Assembly: GCF_025336525.1 (NCBI RefSeq)
Contig: NZ_JAOCZP010000006.1
Coordinates: 1-64,000, forward strand
DNA length: 64,000 nt
Direction of reading: 5' to 3'
Origin: Chelativorans salis
GTDB taxonomy: Bacteria > Pseudomonadota > Alphaproteobacteria > Rhizobiales > Rhizobiaceae
Shown here: piece after piece, positions 40,010 through 50,758 of the stretch
Layout of the letters: each line of letters begins with the position of its first letter
How positions within the stretch are numbered: position 1 is the first letter of the stretch
Made by a program: the position numbers and the translations under genes
The notes under the pieces: model-generated
The model's input: only the letters and a program-made list of their open reading frames with translations
Told to the model about the DNA's origin: nothing
Databases searched by the model: none

Positions 40010-40190
40010 GGTGCCGCTACTCCCTTCCCCCTTGAGGGGAGGGGTAAGGGGTGGGGGTCGGCGCGAAGGGTAGGACTTTCAAAACCCGGCACACGGCCTC
40101 TACCACCCGACCCCGCCGGCAAGCCGGCGGGCCCACCCTCCCCACAAGGGAGAGGGAAAGGGCGCCCAGCAACCGTGACAAAGCCGCATC
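40010..40190. repeat. Composite palindromic element between rhaS and rhaT
   Basis: The stretch starts with TCCCCCTTGAGGGGAGGG (40026-40043), found identically at 61030-61047, and ends with CCGCCGGCAAGCCGGCGGGC and CCACCCTCCCCACAAGGGAG. The phrase GCACACGGCCTC in its middle recurs in the element at 47785-48019. It has no coding capacity. Its place between binding-protein and ATPase genes is shared with the TRAP operon copy. Confidence 0.7.
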
Positions 40191-41747
<1,557 letters not shown>

Positions 41748-41773
41748 TGGCGCGCTCCCTCTCCTCAAACGCG

Positions 41774-41889
41774 CGTCATCCCGGAAGCCTGAGCAAAGCG
41801 AAGGTTGTCCGGGGCCCATTCCGGAACATGGATCGGTCACGGAATGGACCCCGGCTCGACGGTCGCCGCGCCCCTCGGCCGCGATGACG
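41774..41889. repeat. RIME-like 116-bp palindromic element between rhaT and rhaP
   Basis: Terminal CGTCATC and GATGACG arms bound an inner hairpin GGGGCCCATTCCG (41811-41823) / CGGAATGGACCCC (41840-41852) with one mismatch. It fills most of the 191-base gap between rhaT and rhaP. Similar terminal arms occur at 29689-29721. No gene is encoded. Confidence 0.65.
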
Positions 41890-41938
41890 CGGCGGGTGAA
41901 TCGGCGCCAATCAACGTTGAACAGCTGGGCGTGAAGTA

Positions 41939-42919
41939 ATGGCAAAGCTCCTCAAATCCCGTGAACTGCTTCTAGCCGCAGTCATCGTCCTGCTGCTGAC
42001 TGCCATCGCCTGGCGTTTCCCTGGCTTCGTGCGCCCGCGCAATCTTGCCAACGTCTTCAACGACACCTCCATTCTCATCATCCTGGCGCTCGGCCAGATG
42101 ATGGTCATCCTCACCCGCTGCATCGATCTTTCCATGGCGGCGAACCTGGCGCTCACCGGGATGGCGGTGGCGATGCTGAACGCGGCGATGCCGGGCATCC
42201 CCGTCCCCCTCCTGATCGCGCTCGGCGTCCTCCTCGGCGCGGCGCTGGGCGCCTTCAACGGCGTTCTCGTATGGAAGGTCGAGATCCCGCCCATCGTCGT
42301 CACGCTCGGCACGCTCACCATCTTCCGCGGCATCATCTTCCTGATGTCGGGCGGCGCCTGGATCAACGCACACCAGATGAGCGCCGCCTTCAAGGCCTTC
42401 CCGCGCGCGCCTCTCCTCGGCCTGCCGGTCCTCTCGTGGATCGCGCTCATCATGATCGCTCTGATGGCGGTGGTCATCACGCGCACGCCGCTCGGCCGTG
42501 CCTTCTATGCCGTCGGCGGCAACCCGACCGCCGCCGTCTACACCGGCATCGATGTCGGCCGCACGCGCTTCCTCGCCTTCACCTTCGCCGGCGCGCTGGC
42601 GGGGCTTTCCGGCTATCTATGGGTGTCGCGCTATGCGGTGGCCTATGTCGACATCGCCGGCGGCTTCGAGCTCGACATCATCGCCGCCTGCGTCATCGGC
42701 GGCATCTCCATTGCCGGCGGCATCGGCTCGGTGGGCGGCGCGGTGCTTGGGGCGCTGTTCTTCGGCGTCGTCAAGAATGCGCTTCCCGTCATCAACATCT
42801 CGCCTTTCTGGCAGCTCGCCATTTCGGGAAGCGCCATCATCCTCGCCGTCGCCTTCAACGCCCGCGCAGAGCGCAAGAAAGGCCGGCTCATCCTCAGGAA
42901 CAGGGAGGCCGCGGCATGA
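41939..42919 (+). CDS. rhaP: Rhamnose ABC transporter permease
   Basis: This 326-residue CUT2 permease has about eight to ten hydrophobic segments and the family phrases LALGQMMVILTRCIDLSMAANLALTGM and AVGGNPTAAVYTGIDVGRTRFLAF. These correspond to the RbsC-type membrane subunit. Its stop overlaps the start of rhaQ (ATGA), so the two permeases are translationally coupled and probably form a heterodimer. Confidence 0.94.
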   Translation: MAKLLKSRELLLAAVIVLLLTAIAWRFPGFVRPRNLANVFNDTSILIILALGQMMVILTRCIDLSMAANLALTGMAVAMLNAAMPGIPVPLLIALGVLLGAALGAFNGVLVWKVEIPPIVVTLGTLTIFRGIIFLMSGGAWINAHQMSAAFKAFPRAPLLGLPVLSWIALIMIALMAVVITRTPLGRAFYAVGGNPTAAVYTGIDVGRTRFLAFTFAGALAGLSGYLWVSRYAVAYVDIAGGFELDIIAACVIGGISIAGGIGSVGGAVLGALFFGVVKNALPVINISPFWQLAISGSAIILAVAFNARAERKKGRLILRNREAAA

Positions 42920-43911
42920 ACGACGCCACTCAACGCGCCGTCCCCGATCGGCTGGAAGGCCGCTGGACCTCGTATCTCAAGAGCTGGGAAACGCTGCTCG
43001 TCGCCGTCGCCGTCTTCGTCTTCGTCATCAACGCGCTTTCCTCGCCCTATTTCCTCAACGCCTGGAACCTGTCGGACGCCACCTTCAATTTCACTGAGAA
43101 GGCGATGATCGCCATGGCGATGGCGCTCCTCATCATCTCCGGCGAGATCGATCTTTCCGTCGCCGCCATCATCGCGCTCGCCTCCACCGCCATGGGGGTG
43201 GCGCTGCAATATGGCGCCGGCACGCCGGAGCTGGTGCTGGTCGGCCTTCTCGTCGGGCTTTTGTGCGGCGCTTTCAACGGCTGGCTGGTCACCGGGCTCG
43301 GCCTGCCATCCATCGTCGTGACCATCGGCACCATGAGCCTCTTCCGCGGCATCGCCTACATCATCCTCGGCGACCAGGCCTTCACCGGCTATCCACCGAG
43401 CTTCGCCTGGTTCGGTCAGGGCTATGTGTGGTGGGTAATCTCCTTCGAGCTCGTGCTGTTCGCCGCAATCGCCCTCGTCTTCGGCATCCTGCTGCACTGG
43501 ACGAGCTTCGGCCGCACCGTCTACGCCATCGGCAACAACCCGACCGGGGCGCTGTTCTCCGGCGTGCGGGTGGGGCGCACGAAGTTCATCCTCTTCCTCA
43601 TGACCGGCTTGATGTCTGGAATCGCTGCCATCTGCCTCACCGCGCGCCTCGGCTCCACTAGGCCCTCCATCGCCTTCGGCTGGGAGCTCGAGGTGGTAAC
43701 GATGGTAGTGCTCGGCGGAGTGAGCATCCTTGGCGGTTCGGGCGGTATTCCTGGCGTCGTGCTTGCCGCGATTATCATGGGCCTCGTCACCTTCGGCTTC
43801 GGGCTTGCCAACGTGCCGGGCATCGTCATGTCCATCTTCGTCGGCCTGCTTCTCATCACTGTTATCGGCGCGCCGATGCTGTGGCAGCGGCTCAGGGAGC
43901 GTTCGGCGTGA
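42916..43911 (+). CDS. rhaQ: Rhamnose ABC transporter permease
   Basis: This 331-residue second CUT2 permease starts at the ATG overlapping rhaP (MNDATQRAVPDRLEGRWTSYL). Membrane phrases AMALLIISGEIDLSVAAIIALAS and AIGNNPTGALFSGVRVGRTKFILF match rhaP and RbsC-type proteins. Its stop overlaps the GTG of rhaK. In the R. leguminosarum locus a rhaU mutarotase gene lies at this place; here nothing fits between. Confidence 0.94.
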   Translation: MNDATQRAVPDRLEGRWTSYLKSWETLLVAVAVFVFVINALSSPYFLNAWNLSDATFNFTEKAMIAMAMALLIISGEIDLSVAAIIALASTAMGVALQYGAGTPELVLVGLLVGLLCGAFNGWLVTGLGLPSIVVTIGTMSLFRGIAYIILGDQAFTGYPPSFAWFGQGYVWWVISFELVLFAAIALVFGILLHWTSFGRTVYAIGNNPTGALFSGVRVGRTKFILFLMTGLMSGIAAICLTARLGSTRPSIAFGWELEVVTMVVLGGVSILGGSGGIPGVVLAAIIMGLVTFGFGLANVPGIVMSIFVGLLLITVIGAPMLWQRLRERSA

Positions 43912-45290
43912 CAGGTCCCATCCGCCATGTCGCCGTCATCGACATCGGCAAGACCAATGCCAAGCTGGCGCTGGTCGACCTGGAACGCGGCGCGGAGACA
44001 GACCAGCACCGCATGCCGAACGCGGTGCTGACGGACGGCCCCTACCCTCACTTCGATATCGAAGCCCTGTGGGCCTTTATCCTCCAAAGTCTCGCCTCGC
44101 TGCGGCGGAAAAGCGCCATCGATGCCGTCTCCATCACCACCCACGGCGCCACCGCAGCGCTGATTGACGATGGGGACACGCTCGCCCTGCCGGTGCTCGA
44201 CTACGAGTATGAGGGGCCGCAGCAGACGGCCATCGAATACGACACCATCCGTCCGCCCTTTACCGAGACAGGTTCGCCGCGCCTGCCGATCGGGCTCAAT
44301 CTTGGCGCCCAGCTCTTCTGGCAGAGACAAGCCTTCCCTGACGCCTTCGCCCGCACACGTTCCATCCTCCCCTACCCGCAATACTGGGCTTGGCGGCTGA
44401 CGGGCGTTGCCGCAAGCGAGGTAACTTCCCTCGGCTGCCATACGGATCTCTGGTCTCCGTCCGCCGGCGATTTCTCCAGCCTCGTCGAGGATATGGGCTG
44501 GCGCCCACTCATGCCACCCATGCAGCCGGCAAGCGCGCGGCTCGGTCCCGTCCTGCCGGCGGTGGCAGAGGCCACCGGCCTCGACCCGTCGACACCGGTC
44601 CTGTGTGGCGTGCACGATTCCAACGCCTCGCTGCTGCCGCATCTCATCAGCCGCCGCCCGCCCTTCTCCGTCGTCTCGACGGGCACCTGGGTGGTGGCGA
44701 TGGCGATCGGCGGCCGGGAACCCGCCCTCGATCCGCGGCGCGACACGCTCGTTAACGTCAACGCCTTCGGCGACCCGGTGCCGTCGGCCCGCTTCATGGG
44801 CGGGCGCGAGTTCTCCCTGCTGACGGAAGACCGGGAAACCTGGACCGAAGCGGACGCCGAAGCCGTCCTGAGGAAAGGCCTCTTCCTCCTCCCCTCCGTC
44901 CAGCAAGGCTCCGGCCCCTTCCCCGACCGTAAGGCTGAGTGGCGCGGCGAAGCCGCCGGCGCTGGAGAAAAGCAGGCGGCAACCTGCTTCTACCTAGCGC
45001 TGATGACGGCGACCTGTCTCGAACTGGTCGGCGCGGCCGGCGAGACGATCGTCGAAGGACCCTTCGCCGGCAACACTCTCTTCATACGCATGCTGGCTGC
45101 CGCCACGGGGCGTCCCGTCATCGCCGATCTCGCCGCCGCCACCGGCACCAGCATCGGTGCCGCCCTTTTGGCTGCGGAGGCCCGCGAGCCCCAGATGCAA
45201 AAAAGCCGGCCGATCACCAGTCCGGGCGGTGCATGGGAGGCCTACACCCGCACGTGGAAGGCCGAGGTCCTGCGCACGGCGGCACAGTAG
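43908..45290 (+). CDS. rhaK: Rhamnulose kinase-type FGGY carbohydrate kinase
   Basis: This 460-residue FGGY kinase starts at a GTG that overlaps the rhaQ stop (MTGPIRHVAVIDIGKTNAKLALVD). The N-terminal phosphate loop is DIGKTNAK; the second domain has GVHDSNASLLPHL and VVSTGTWVVAMAIGG, and EGPFAGNTLFIRMLAA near the end. In rhizobia RhaK phosphorylates the isomerised sugar and is also needed for transport activity. It ends the rhaRSTPQK operon. Confidence 0.92.
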   Translation: MTGPIRHVAVIDIGKTNAKLALVDLERGAETDQHRMPNAVLTDGPYPHFDIEALWAFILQSLASLRRKSAIDAVSITTHGATAALIDDGDTLALPVLDYEYEGPQQTAIEYDTIRPPFTETGSPRLPIGLNLGAQLFWQRQAFPDAFARTRSILPYPQYWAWRLTGVAASEVTSLGCHTDLWSPSAGDFSSLVEDMGWRPLMPPMQPASARLGPVLPAVAEATGLDPSTPVLCGVHDSNASLLPHLISRRPPFSVVSTGTWVVAMAIGGREPALDPRRDTLVNVNAFGDPVPSARFMGGREFSLLTEDRETWTEADAEAVLRKGLFLLPSVQQGSGPFPDRKAEWRGEAAGAGEKQAATCFYLALMTATCLELVGAAGETIVEGPFAGNTLFIRMLAAATGRPVIADLAAATGTSIGAALLAAEAREPQMQKSRPITSPGGAWEAYTRTWKAEVLRTAAQ

Positions 45291-45331
45291 CGCAGACCCG
45301 CATTCCGCTAACTCGATCCAAACCGCTTTTT

Positions 45332-46459
45332 CTAGGGAAGGCGCGAGAGGCGGCGGCGCCTTTCCTCGGGCATTCCCCATGGAAAGCCGGGAATGAGGTT
45401 GCGGGCGAGCGCAAAAAGTATCAGCAGTGCGGGAATTGCTATGAAGCCGCCGACCGGGCCCCAGATCCACAACCAGAACGCCACGGCAAGAAAGATAATG
45501 AACGGATTGAGCGTCATGCGCTTGCCGATCGTCATTGGCGTGACAATCTGGGCTTCGATGGCGTTCAGCGCGAGATAGGCGAGCGGTGGTAGGAGAATTC
45601 CCGGCATCCCATCGAAGCTGGCGAGTCCGACCCCCAGCAGGATTACTGCCATCAGCGCCGGACCGATATAGATGAAGAAATTGAGCACACCGGCAATGGC
45701 GCCCCATAGTGGAGCTGAAGGCACATTGAGCAGCCACAAGACAACGGCGACTGTCACACCGAGCCCTATATTGATGATGGCGATGGAAAGCAGGTAGTTC
45801 GAAACGAGTCCCTCGACATCCCGGAATACATGGGCAGCGCGCCAGCGAATCCGTCGCCCGGAGCACATTTTGAGGATGGCTAGGCGAGTGTCGTGCCTGG
45901 TGGCTACAAAGAAATACAGGCTGGCAAAGAAGATCAGAACCTGAGCAAGCAGTGCCGGGGCCAGAACGGCAACGCTTTCGACTGGCGAGCCGTCCTGAAC
46001 GGAGACGGTAACGTTCGGTTCGCCCGTCACGTTGCGGATCTCCTCGCGCACACTGCGGATCGTCGCCAAAGGCTCGGAAAAGCTGGTCAGTTGGAGTTGG
46101 AGCTGCAACTCATTCCATATCTGCGGCACCCGCGCCGCCCATGAGGCGAGCGGAGCGGCAATCGCCGCCGCGATGGAGCCGGTAACCAACACGAAAATGA
46201 GGACCACTGCCGCGGCAGAGAGGCTGGGCGGCAAACCAATGTCTTCCAGCCGCAGCGCAACCGGCGCCAGCATCAGCCCAACGACGATGGCAAGCGAGAC
46301 GGGAGCGAGCAGAAAGCTGCCTGTCTTGAGCACAAACAGCAAACCGACGAGACTAAGAAAGATGGTTGCCAGCTGCGCGAATTTGTCAAGCCGCAGTTCC
46401 AGATCGGGCTTTGGCGGGAGGCGCACCTCCGGTGGCTTCTTTGTGCTGGCAGTGCTCAT
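45332..46459 (-). CDS. AI-2E family transporter (PerM-like)
   Basis: This 375-residue membrane protein has seven to eight hydrophobic segments, starting IFLSLVGLLFVLKTGSFLLAPVSLAIVVGLMLAPVALRLEDIG, then two further clusters with the family GVLNFFIYIGPALMAVILLGVGL and ALNAIEAQIVTPMTIGKRMTLNP. Despite the family name most members have no shown role in AI-2 export; some are Na+/H+ or solute exporters. I chose the ATG at 46459; a longer frame reaches 46621 but adds a basic N-terminus without family match. Convergent with rhaK. Confidence 0.88.
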   Translation of the reverse strand: MSTASTKKPPEVRLPPKPDLELRLDKFAQLATIFLSLVGLLFVLKTGSFLLAPVSLAIVVGLMLAPVALRLEDIGLPPSLSAAAVVLIFVLVTGSIAAAIAAPLASWAARVPQIWNELQLQLQLTSFSEPLATIRSVREEIRNVTGEPNVTVSVQDGSPVESVAVLAPALLAQVLIFFASLYFFVATRHDTRLAILKMCSGRRIRWRAAHVFRDVEGLVSNYLLSIAIINIGLGVTVAVVLWLLNVPSAPLWGAIAGVLNFFIYIGPALMAVILLGVGLASFDGMPGILLPPLAYLALNAIEAQIVTPMTIGKRMTLNPFIIFLAVAFWLWIWGPVGGFIAIPALLILFALARNLIPGFPWGMPEERRRRLSRLP

Positions 46460-46809
46460 CAACGGCTTCCGGCGGACTGCAGTTGCTTCAACGGGGTGGA
46501 TGACCCCATAGTTCCCTGGAAGCATGCGCTTCAGGCATGGAACTCGCTGCAGGAGTCGCTGTCGACGGAACGGATGGGGCATTGGAGCGTTCCTTGCGGT
46601 TCCGCCGCCCCAATGAAGCATCCCTCACAGTAACAGAGCGGGGACCGGAGCTACCACTCTCCACTCACAGCCGAAATGCACTGAGTCACAACCGGCGCCC
46701 GCCTCACTTGACGCCTCGCTTAATTAATGTACTAATATATTAGTATAGAGGTTTTGGAAGACGATGAAGTGGGGCGCCCGCAACGGGTGCTTCCATCAGG
46801 GAGGAAATT
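46460..46809. other. Intergenic region upstream of the TRAP operon
   Basis: No gene is assigned, although the AI-2E reading frame stays open to 46621. The left part probably holds that gene's promoter. The right part holds the TRAP promoter and operator (46708-46745) and the GGGAGGAAATT ribosome site of dctP. Confidence 0.6.
46708..46745 (+). promoter_or_regulatory. TRAP operon promoter with GntR-type operator
   Basis: TTGACG (46708-46713) is followed 16-17 bases later by TACTAAT as -10. The -10 lies in a perfect 16-base palindrome, TACTAATATATTAGTA (46730-46745). Its TATTA/TAATA core resembles that of the site at 50641-50660 between gntR and the dehydratase gene. Repression by the nearby GntR/FCD protein is likely but inferred. 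Confidence 0.6.
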
Positions 46810-47784
46810 ATGAACATCAGTCGCATTTTCTTGCTGGCCACGGTGGCGGCCGTGGCGATGCCCGGCGGCGCCTTGGCCGCCGATTACACGCTCAAGCTCG
46901 GCTCCGTTCTTGCCCCCACAGATCCGCTGCAGGTGGCGGCTGAGGGCATGAAGAAGGCGGTTGAGGAGCGCTCGGACGGCAGGCTGGAGATCGAGCTTTA
47001 TCCAAGCTCACAGCTCGGCGACACGCAGGACATGATGGACCAGGCCGCCGCCGGCGCCAATGTCGGCACCTTTGTCGAGGCCTCGCGCGTTTCCGTCTTC
47101 GTACCCGAGTTCGACGTGCTGGTGGCCCCTTATGCCTTCGACAATGTCGAGGAGATCGCCCGCTTCGTCGAGACCGACACTTTCGCAAGCTGGAACGACC
47201 AGCTGCGCGAGAAGAGCGGCCTGACGCTCCTGTCCTACAACTGGTACCAGGGCGCGCGGCACCTTCTGACGAAGAAGCCGGTCAGCGAGCCTGCCGACCT
47301 CGAGGGCGTGCGCGTGCGCACGATCGGCCAGCCCCTGTGGGTGGAGACGATCCAGGCGATGGGTGCGGTGCCGACTCCGCTCGCCTGGGCGGAGGTATAT
47401 CCCTCCATCCAGACCGGCGCCATCGACGGTGCCGAGGCACAGCCCTCGGCCATCTGGGGCTCCAAGCTGCACGAGGTGGTGAGCGACATCACGCTGACCG
47501 GCCACATCCACCTGATGAGCGGACTCCTCGTCAGCGACGCCTGGCTGCAGTCGCTACCCGAGGATCTGCGCACGATCATTACCGAGGAGGCGAAGAACTG
47601 GGGCGCCTCCGCACTCAAGAACAACGTCGAAAGTGCCGACAAGATCTTCGCCGACATCCGCGAGACCGGGGTCAACGTGACGGAGATCGATACCACCCCA
47701 TTCAAGGAAGCCGTCCAACCCGTCTATGAAAAACTCAACCTGACGGAAATGGTGGAGGAAGTTCGCGCCGCGCTCGGCGAGTGA
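46810..47784 (+). CDS. TRAP transporter substrate-binding protein (DctP family)
   Basis: This 324-residue periplasmic protein has a signal peptide (MNISRIFLLATVAAVAMPGG, cleaved after ALA) and DctP/SiaP motifs: LAPTDPLQVAAEGMKKAVEERSDGRLEIELYPSSQLGD, VRTIGQPLW with the carboxylate-binding Arg, and GAIDGAEAQPSA. The enzymes downstream handle sugar acids, so an aldonate is the likely ligand. It starts behind GGGAGGAAATT. A 235-base repeat region separates it from the small permease gene. Confidence 0.93.
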   Translation: MNISRIFLLATVAAVAMPGGALAADYTLKLGSVLAPTDPLQVAAEGMKKAVEERSDGRLEIELYPSSQLGDTQDMMDQAAAGANVGTFVEASRVSVFVPEFDVLVAPYAFDNVEEIARFVETDTFASWNDQLREKSGLTLLSYNWYQGARHLLTKKPVSEPADLEGVRVRTIGQPLWVETIQAMGAVPTPLAWAEVYPSIQTGAIDGAEAQPSAIWGSKLHEVVSDITLTGHIHLMSGLLVSDAWLQSLPEDLRTIITEEAKNWGASALKNNVESADKIFADIRETGVNVTEIDTTPFKEAVQPVYEKLNLTEMVEEVRAALGE

Positions 47785-48019
47785 TGCGCACCCTTCCCTG
47801 CCCCTTGCGGGGAGGGTGGGCAGCCGCCACAGGCGACTGGTCGGGTGGGGGTGGCCGAGGCAGCGTGCCAGCTTTTCACGGCTGGCCCCATGCAACGCAC
47901 CGCACACGGCCTCGGCGACCCCCATCCGCCTCGCTTCGCTCGGCACCCTCCTCACAAGGGGAAGGAAATGCTCCAACCTTGACCCCCTCCTCCACCCACC
48001 GCAAAGTCCCCACGGCACA
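47785..48019. repeat. Composite palindromic element between dctP and dctQ
   Basis: CCCT-g-CCCC-ttgc-GGGG-AGGG (47796-47816) is the leading hairpin right after dctP. The interior GCACACGGCCTC and the closing CACCCTCCTCACAAGGGG match the element at 40010-40190. No gene is encoded, though the small-permease frame stays open through part of it. Confidence 0.65.
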
Positions 48020-48583
48020 ATGACCATGCCCGATCCCACCCTACTCCAGTCCGCCGACGGTCAACGGCAAGGGAGGCTACCGTTGCCGATGGCATACCTC
48101 CTGAAAGCCCTTAGAAAGGCCGAACTGTACCTGGCCATCCTCGTGCTCGGCGCCATCGTCGCCGTGGTGTTCGCCGGCACCGTCGGCCGTTATGGCGGGC
48201 GGCCGGTCTTGTGGAGCGACGAGGTGGCGCAGGCGCTGTTTCCGTGGCTGGTTTTCCTCGCCGCCGACCTGACGCTGCAGCGCCGCGGCCATTTCCGCAT
48301 CGACTTCGCCGTAAAGCCCCTGCCGGTGCCGCTGCAGGTCGCCCTGGAGCTCGCCATCAAGCTCATGCTCCTCGCGCTCCTGGTGCTGCTCGTCCATTTC
48401 GGCATCAAGCTGGTCGGCATATCGCAGTTCCGGCCGCTGCCGATGACCGGCGTCTCGACCGCCTGGGCGGCGGCGGCGCTGCCGGTCGGCTTCGCCCTTA
48501 TGCTCATCACCATCGTCGAGCAGACGGTCGCACTCCTTCGCGGCGAGCCCGTCCATGACGAAGCGGCGCGGGACGTCATGTGA
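48020..48583 (+). CDS. TRAP transporter small permease (DctQ family)
   Basis: This 187-residue protein has four hydrophobic helices, with LYLAILVLGAIVAVVFAGTVGRYGGRPVLWSDEVAQALFPWLVFLAADLTLQRRGHFRIDF typical of DctQ. I took the ATG at 48020; other in-frame ATGs at 48026 and 48089 are possible because the first 23 residues are not conserved. The stop overlaps the start of dctM. DctQ and DctM form the membrane unit of the TRAP importer. Confidence 0.9.
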   Translation: MTMPDPTLLQSADGQRQGRLPLPMAYLLKALRKAELYLAILVLGAIVAVVFAGTVGRYGGRPVLWSDEVAQALFPWLVFLAADLTLQRRGHFRIDFAVKPLPVPLQVALELAIKLMLLALLVLLVHFGIKLVGISQFRPLPMTGVSTAWAAAALPVGFALMLITIVEQTVALLRGEPVHDEAARDVM

Positions 48584-49863
48584 TGCTGACAGCTGTCGCC
48601 CTCCTCTTCTTCTTCTTCCTGTTCGTCAGCGTGCCTGTCGCCTTCGCGCTGGCACTGGCGACGATCCCGATCTTCATGCTGGGCGACTACATGCCGATGA
48701 CGGTGGCGCTGCAGCGGATGTACGGTGCCACCCAGTCCTATCCGCTGCTTGCCGTCCCTTTCTTCATCCTCGCCGGCAACCTGATGAACAGCACCGGCAT
48801 CACCGAGCGGCTCCTCCATTTCGCCCGCCTGCTCACTGGCTGGATGACTGGCGGCCTTGCGCAGGTTTCGATCGCGCTTAGCGCCATGATGGGTGGCATC
48901 TCCGGCTCGGCCGTGGCCGATGCGGCCATGGAATCGCGCCTGCTGGGCGACGCCATGGCCGGGCGCGGCTATCCCAAGGGCTTCTCCGCTTCCGTTATCG
49001 CCTTCTCCTCCACCATCCCGCCTTCCATCGGCCTCATCCTGTTCGGCTTCGTGGCTGAGGTCTCCATCGGCCGGCTACTCCTTGGCGGGGTGGTGCCAGG
49101 CCTCCTGATGACGCTCACCATGCTCGCCACGACGGCCATCATCGCCCGCAGGAACGGCTATGCGCCCGAGCTTGCCGAACGGCCGCGCGCCGGCGAGGTC
49201 GGCCGCGCTTTCCTGAGCTGCTTCTGGGCGCTCGCCTTTCCCGTCTTCCTGCTGGTCGGCTTCCGCTACGGCTTCTTCACGGCAACGGAAGCCGGCGCCA
49301 TCGTCGTCGTCTACGCACTCATCGTCGGCGTCTTCATGCACCGCGAGCTCACCTTCGGCCGCTTTCTCAAGGCGATGGAAGATTCGGTCTGCGACATCGG
49401 CATGGTGATGCTCATCGTCGCCATGGGCGCCGTGCTCGGCCACGCGCTCACCATCGAGCAGGCGCCGCACGCCATCGCCGTCTTCCTGACCGACTTCGCC
49501 GGTGAGCGCTACCTGACGCTGTTCGTCGTGCTGATCATCGTCTTCCTGGCCGGCACCATCATGGAGGCGACGGTCAACGTGCTGCTCTTAACGCCGCTGG
49601 TCCTGCCGAGCCTGGTGCTCGCCGGCTTCGACCCGGTGCATGTCGGCGTCCTGATGATTATCCTCGTCACCATGGGCGGCAACACGCCGCCGGTCGGCGT
49701 CATCATGTACACGGTCTGCGGCATCCTCAAATGCAGCTTCACCGAGTTCATCCGCTGGTCCTGGCCGTTCCTGGCGGCCATGCTGGCGCTGGTGGCGATA
49801 ATGGCGCTGTTCCCTCAGGTGGTGCTGTTCCTGCCCGACTGGGTGATGGGGCCGGCGCGATGA
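48583..49863 (+). CDS. TRAP transporter large permease (DctM family)
   Basis: This 426-residue protein has about 12 hydrophobic segments with the DctM phrases VPFFILAGNLMNSTGITERLL, MMGGISGSAVADAAMESRLLGDAMAGRGYPKGFSASVIAFSSTIPPSIGLIL and TMGGNTPPVGVIMYTVCGIL. It performs sodium-driven uptake of the ligand held by DctP. The ATG overlaps the dctQ stop. It is convergent with gntR, with an 8-base gap. Confidence 0.93.
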   Translation: MLTAVALLFFFFLFVSVPVAFALALATIPIFMLGDYMPMTVALQRMYGATQSYPLLAVPFFILAGNLMNSTGITERLLHFARLLTGWMTGGLAQVSIALSAMMGGISGSAVADAAMESRLLGDAMAGRGYPKGFSASVIAFSSTIPPSIGLILFGFVAEVSIGRLLLGGVVPGLLMTLTMLATTAIIARRNGYAPELAERPRAGEVGRAFLSCFWALAFPVFLLVGFRYGFFTATEAGAIVVVYALIVGVFMHRELTFGRFLKAMEDSVCDIGMVMLIVAMGAVLGHALTIEQAPHAIAVFLTDFAGERYLTLFVVLIIVFLAGTIMEATVNVLLLTPLVLPSLVLAGFDPVHVGVLMIILVTMGGNTPPVGVIMYTVCGILKCSFTEFIRWSWPFLAAMLALVAIMALFPQVVLFLPDWVMGPAR

Positions 49864-49871
49864 CAAGCGCC

Positions 49872-50594
49872 TCAGCTGAAATTGTCGGGGAACCGCTCGG
49901 CCAGTTCGTCGAGCTTGCTGAGCGTGCCGGAGAGGTGGCTGCGCATGGCCGCGCGCGCACCTTCCATATCACTCTCCTCCACAGCGGCGAGGATGGCGCG
50001 GTGGTCGGCGATCACCTGCTGCATCTTTCCCTCGTCGGGCAGATGGAGGTGGAAGCGTCGCACCCGGTCGAGCTGGCCGCTCCTCTCGTCGATCAGGGCG
50101 TAGAGGCCAAGCTTATCGGCAGCGGCGAAGAGCTGCCGGTGGAACACCTTGTCGAGCACGATGAAATCCTGGAAGTCGCCGTTCCGCTCGCTGATGGCGA
50201 CCTGCCGCGCGAAGGCGTCGCGGGTGGGTGCGAGCCGGCTCTTGTCCGGATCCGCGGCCACGAGTGCGATGATCTCCGTCTCCACGGCGGAGCGCAGGAA
50301 CTGGTCCTCGCGCACGCGCCGTGTATCGATACGCGTGACGACTGTGCGCGACTGCGGAAATATCTCGACCAGCCCCTCCTTCTCCAGCCGCAGGATGGCG
50401 TCACGCAGCGGCGTTTGGCTGACGCGGTAGAAATCGGAAAGCTCGCTGCGCGAAAGACTGGTGCCGGGCGGCAGCTCCAGCGATATGATGCGCTCGCGCA
50501 GGTGGCCGTAAAGCTGGTCCGCGAGCGGCAGCCTGCGGTCGAACGCCCAGTGCTTGGGCATGCTTTCAGCGCGGTTCTCGATGGCGGTGTCCAT
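49872..50594 (-). CDS. GntR family regulator, FCD/FadR subgroup
   Basis: This 240-residue regulator has the GntR winged helix (LADQLYGHLRERIISLELPPGTSLSRSELSDFYRVSQTPLRDAILRLEKEGLVEIFPQSRTVVTRI) and an all-helical FCD domain with metal ligands expected in DFIVLDKVFHRQLF, VRRFHLHL and VIADHRAIL. I start it at the ATG at 50594; another start at 50627 is possible. It sits between the TRAP operon and the divergent dehydratase gene and probably responds to a sugar acid. Confidence 0.92.
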   Translation of the reverse strand: MDTAIENRAESMPKHWAFDRRLPLADQLYGHLRERIISLELPPGTSLSRSELSDFYRVSQTPLRDAILRLEKEGLVEIFPQSRTVVTRIDTRRVREDQFLRSAVETEIIALVAADPDKSRLAPTRDAFARQVAISERNGDFQDFIVLDKVFHRQLFAAADKLGLYALIDERSGQLDRVRRFHLHLPDEGKMQQVIADHRAILAAVEESDMEGARAAMRSHLSGTLSKLDELAERFPDNFS

Positions 50595-50640
50595 ATCCGA
50601 TCTCGTGTTCCTGCCTCGAACGCACATTGCCTGTCCGGGA

Positions 50641-50660
50641 GTGATATATTAATACATCAC
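50641..50660. promoter_or_regulatory. GntR-type operator between gntR and the dehydratase gene
   Basis: GTGATATATTAATACATCAC is a 20-base palindrome with one mismatched pair, lying 47 bases before the gntR start and 98 before the dehydratase start. The TATTAATA core resembles that of the TRAP operator at 46730. It is well placed for autoregulation and control of both divergent genes. Confidence 0.6.
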
Positions 50661-50758
50661 TTTCGCATAGGCGTCCAACACGAACAGGCGGCGGCCGCAA
50701 ACGGGATGGGCGCCGGCGCCGCTTGAAGCCCGGTCGCTCGGTGGCAATTGGAGGACAG

